Source: GCA-002840305 sp964394905
GTDB taxonomy: Bacteria > Patescibacteriota > Patescibacteriia > Patescibacteriales > UBA12465
NCBI GenBank assembly: GCA_964394905.1
Contig: CAYMZF010000010.1
Coordinates: 1-23,562, forward strand
Length of the DNA stretch: 23,562 nucleotides
Direction of reading: 5' to 3'
Positions 21,351 through 23,562 of the stretch are shown in pieces. Position numbers and translations under genes: made by a program. Numbering within the stretch: position 1 is the first letter of the stretch; the number at the start of each line of letters is the position of its first letter. Below the pieces are notes generated by a model. It was not told the origin of the DNA, made no database searches, and worked only from the letters and a program-made list of their open reading frames with translations.

Positions 21351-22808
21351 ATGAACAAGTTCTATATTACCACTACTTTACCTTATGTTAATTCTGACCC
21401 GCATTTAGGTTTTGCTAAAGAAATAATAAACGCCGATATTATCGCTCGTTACCAACGACAATTGGGTGATGATGTTTTTTTTAATACCGGAACCGATGAA
21501 CATGGTCAAAAAATTTATCAAAAGGCCACTGAATTGGGTCTAAAGGCTATTGATTATGCCACTAATTATTCCAATAAATTTTTAGAATTAAAAAAAGTTT
21601 TAAATTTAACTTTTGATAATTTTATCAGAACCACCGATGAGCATCATATAAAAGCAGCGCAAAAGTTCTGGCAACTTTGTTATAATAATGGCGATATTTA
21701 CAAGAAAAATTATCAAATTAAGTATTGCGTAGGTTGTGAAATGGAAAAAACTGATTCCGAACTAGATCACGGAGTTTGTCCGCTTCATCCTAGTCAAGCA
21801 ATTGAAATAATTGATGAGGAGAATTATTTTTTTAAATTTTCCAAATATCAACAACCGTTATTAGATTTCTATAAAAAAAACCCTGATTTTGTTAAACCTC
21901 GACATCGTTATAATGAAATAATAAAATTTGTGGAAAATGGTTTAAATGATTTTTCGGTTTCTAGGTTAAAAGATAAAATGTCATGGGGAGTGCCGGTACC
22001 GGAGGATGATACTCAGGTAATGTATGTTTGGTTTGATGCTTTAACTAATTATATTTCTTGTTTAGGTTGGCCGGAAGACACTAAAAAATTTAATGAATTT
22101 TGGCCCGGAACTCAAGTTTGCGGTAAGGATAATTTGCGACCTCAAACAGCTATGTGGCCAGCTTTTTTATTATCAGCTGGATTACCGTTGCCAAAAGAGG
22201 TTTTAGTTTTTGGTTTTTTAACTTTAAACAATCAAAAAATTAGTAAAAGTTCGGGTAATACTATTAATCCGATTGAATTAATACAAAAATACAGTTCCGA
22301 TATTGTCAGATATTATTTAACTAAGGAAATTTCTACTTTTGAAGACGGTGATTTTTCATACGAAAAATTAGAAAAATTATATACTTCCGATTTAGTTAAC
22401 GGCTTGGGTAATCTAGTGTCTCGAGTTTCTAATTTAATTGAAAAAAATGAAGCGGATGTTAGATTAAATAAAGTGACTTTTAAAGACGGAACTCCACTAA
22501 TAGAAAAATCGTCAGAATTTACAAAGGAATTTTTAGCGGTTATGAATAGCTATCAATTAAATGAAGCTTTGGAAATAATCATTAAAAAAATAAGGGCGAC
22601 TGATGAATTTTTAAGTAAGACCGCTCCTTGGAAAATGGAAGTTGGAAGGGAACAGACTCAGGTTTTACAAACGGCCGGAGAAAATATTTTAGATATTGCC
22701 GTTTTAATTTTTCCGTTTATTCCCGAAGCGTCTTTAAAAATAATTAATCAATTTACGGCCGATAAAATAGTTAAGGGTGAAATATTATTTCCTAAATTAT
22801 TAAATTAA
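21351..22808 (+). CDS. metG: Methionyl-tRNA synthetase
   Basis: 485 residues, a compact MetRS without the C-terminal tRNA-binding (EMAP-like) extension. It charges tRNA-Met in the cytoplasm. The class I HIGH-type motif is PHLGFA (17-22): His18 is kept but the second His is Phe21. TGTDEHGQKI follows (about 46-55). A zinc knuckle in the connective peptide has Cys126, Cys129, Cys143 and His146, a single-knuckle layout with His as one ligand. KISKS (296-300) is the catalytic KMSKS loop with Ile in place of Met. The anticodon-binding helical bundle occupies the C-terminal third, with the conserved KTAPWK (about 423-428). The start is the ATG 9 bases after rsmI, preceded by an A/T run. Confidence 0.96.
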   Translation: MNKFYITTTLPYVNSDPHLGFAKEIINADIIARYQRQLGDDVFFNTGTDEHGQKIYQKATELGLKAIDYATNYSNKFLELKKVLNLTFDNFIRTTDEHHIKAAQKFWQLCYNNGDIYKKNYQIKYCVGCEMEKTDSELDHGVCPLHPSQAIEIIDEENYFFKFSKYQQPLLDFYKKNPDFVKPRHRYNEIIKFVENGLNDFSVSRLKDKMSWGVPVPEDDTQVMYVWFDALTNYISCLGWPEDTKKFNEFWPGTQVCGKDNLRPQTAMWPAFLLSAGLPLPKEVLVFGFLTLNNQKISKSSGNTINPIELIQKYSSDIVRYYLTKEISTFEDGDFSYEKLEKLYTSDLVNGLGNLVSRVSNLIEKNEADVRLNKVTFKDGTPLIEKSSEFTKEFLAVMNSYQLNEALEIIIKKIRATDEFLSKTAPWKMEVGREQTQVLQTAGENILDIAVLIFPFIPEASLKIINQFTADKIVKGEILFPKLLN

Positions 22809-22836
22809 ATATTAAATTATTATTAACAATAACTAT

Positions 22837-23361
22837 ATGCCTATCTTTGATATAGTGTTAATCGTTTTACTTGGTTCTTTTGTTTTGTACGGTTTTTATT
22901 TGGGATTTGTAAAAATGCTATTGGGTTTAATTTCCACAATACTATCCATTATAATATCCTTAAATGTTTATTTATATGTCTATAATTGGTTATCATTTTT
23001 AAATCGATTTTCGGAAAATACCGGAAAAATTATTTCTTTTATCATTGTTTTGATTGTCGTTAATTTAATTTTAAATGTAATTTTTAAAATTGTCGCTAAA
23101 ATTTTAAAACTAATAACCTCTTTACCGATAATTTCTTTTATCAACGGAGCTTTAGGCGGTGTTTTAGGTCTAGCTCAAGGTATTTTAATAATTGGAATAA
23201 TTATTTTTGTCGTATCGCGTTATGTAAGTGTTAACGAAACTATCGCTCAAGCCATGGTAGCTTCGGAAGTAGTTCCGTTTTTCTTAAAAGGAATTAGTTG
23301 GGTGGAACCGTTGGTGCCAGATGCTTTAAACATGTTGCAAGCAGTAGTTATTATAAACTAA
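22837..23361 (+). CDS. CvpA family membrane protein
   Basis: 174 residues with four membrane helices at about 4-24, 30-52, 62-90 and 100-128. It matches the CvpA/colicin V production family by its opening (FDIVLIVLLGSFVLYGFYLG), the G-F-x-K-turn between the first two helices, and the Gly-rich third segment (INGALGGVLGLAQGILIIGI). The family is linked in E. coli to colicin V export and envelope stress tolerance, but a molecular role is not settled. It lies 28 bases after metG and 4 bases before a Sua5/YrdC gene, so it is probably in the same transcript. No colicin-like gene is nearby, so the name should not be read as function. Confidence 0.85.
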   Translation: MPIFDIVLIVLLGSFVLYGFYLGFVKMLLGLISTILSIIISLNVYLYVYNWLSFLNRFSENTGKIISFIIVLIVVNLILNVIFKIVAKILKLITSLPIISFINGALGGVLGLAQGILIIGIIIFVVSRYVSVNETIAQAMVASEVVPFFLKGISWVEPLVPDALNMLQAVVIIN

Positions 23362-23365
23362 AATT

Positions 23366-23562
23366 ATGGAGGTTTTAAAAGTTAATAAGGAAGATGATTT
23401 AAAAAAGATTGTTAACAAATTAAAATTGGGACAGGTAGGTGTAATATTGTCAGATACGGTTTATGGATTAAGTTGTTTAGTCAGCGATAAATCGGCCACT
23501 TTAAAAGTCTATAACTTAAAAAAACGAGCTCAAAATAAGCCGTTTTTAATTTTAGTAAGTGA
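23366..23562 (+). CDS. L-threonylcarbamoyladenylate synthase, N-terminal part (Sua5/YrdC)
   Basis: The first 65 codons; the rest is beyond the right edge. The protein reads MEVLKVNKEDDLKKIVNKLK, then GVILSDTVYGLSC and a Lys/Arg-rich KKRAQNKPFLILVS. The DTVYGL strand and the KR..NKPF segment are the diagnostic YrdC-domain motifs for ATP and threonine binding. By family knowledge it makes threonylcarbamoyl-AMP, the first step of the t6A37 modification of ANN-decoding tRNAs. Whether this is the short TsaC or the longer Sua5 form cannot be told without the C-terminus. The ATG is 4 bases after the CvpA stop. Confidence 0.88.
   Translation, partial: MEVLKVNKEDDLKKIVNKLKLGQVGVILSDTVYGLSCLVSDKSATLKVYNLKKRAQNKPFLILVS

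Noticed and set aside
1..23562. CRISPR arrays, tRNA genes, transposases, integrases
   Set aside because: I found no regularly spaced direct repeats, no cloverleaf in the gaps and no recombinase-type protein.

Overview
The window is AT-rich, densely packed chromosomal DNA whose content points to a Candidate Phyla Radiation (Patescibacteria) bacterium. The pointers are a DUF4012 protein in a glycan operon, an 840-residue VirD4/TraG-like ATPase with a small partner protein, a compact methionyl-tRNA synthetase and RsmI, and a winged-helix protein fused to a degenerate nucleotidyltransferase fold. This is inference from family content; no rRNA or tRNA gene is present to confirm it. Almost no gene has a Shine-Dalgarno sequence: most start codons sit just after a short A/T run.

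Layout. (1) 1-2267, minus strand: a 683-residue membrane protein (degenerate PP2C-like domain, one transmembrane helix, beta-propeller) followed by a type IV pilin-like gene that runs off the left edge. (2) 2271-8721, plus strand: one promoter, then a glycan/cell-surface operon (winged-helix regulator, DUF4012 protein, O-antigen ligase-like polymerase, two GT4 glycosyltransferases) closed by an intrinsic terminator. (3) 8708-11021, plus: a strong promoter whose -35 box lies in that terminator's stem drives an exported propeller-like protein and a Wzz-like chain-length protein. (4) 11022-12103, plus: an unusual leader (anti-Shine-Dalgarno, 26-bp hairpin, strong Shine-Dalgarno) precedes a gene unlike its neighbours in base composition, codon use and product (exported, outer-membrane beta-barrel-like); an intrinsic terminator follows. 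(5) 12156-12494, minus: rpmA with its terminator and leader. (6) 12600-16752, plus: from a divergent promoter sharing its -35 with rpmA come a 4Fe-4S ferredoxin, a small coiled-coil protein, the VirD4-like ATPase and uppP, ending at a 36-bp palindromic bidirectional terminator. (7) 16861-18842, minus: secE-nusG-rplK-rplA, with a probable L1-binding rRNA mimic between rplK and rplA. (8) 18899-23562, plus: an unrecognised membrane protein, rsmI, metG, a CvpA-family protein and the start of a Sua5/YrdC gene cut by the right edge.

How it fits together. Units 2 and 3, with uppP (recycling of the undecaprenyl carrier), form a coherent cell-envelope polysaccharide theme. Units 5, 7 and part of 8 are translation and secretion housekeeping. 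The outlier is unit 4, which looks acquired and carries its own translation-control leader. No gap between genes exceeds 300 bases; the largest is about 200 bases (12495-12694 and 18775-18972), and both hold divergent promoters. I saw no tRNA, rRNA, CRISPR array, transposase or integrase.
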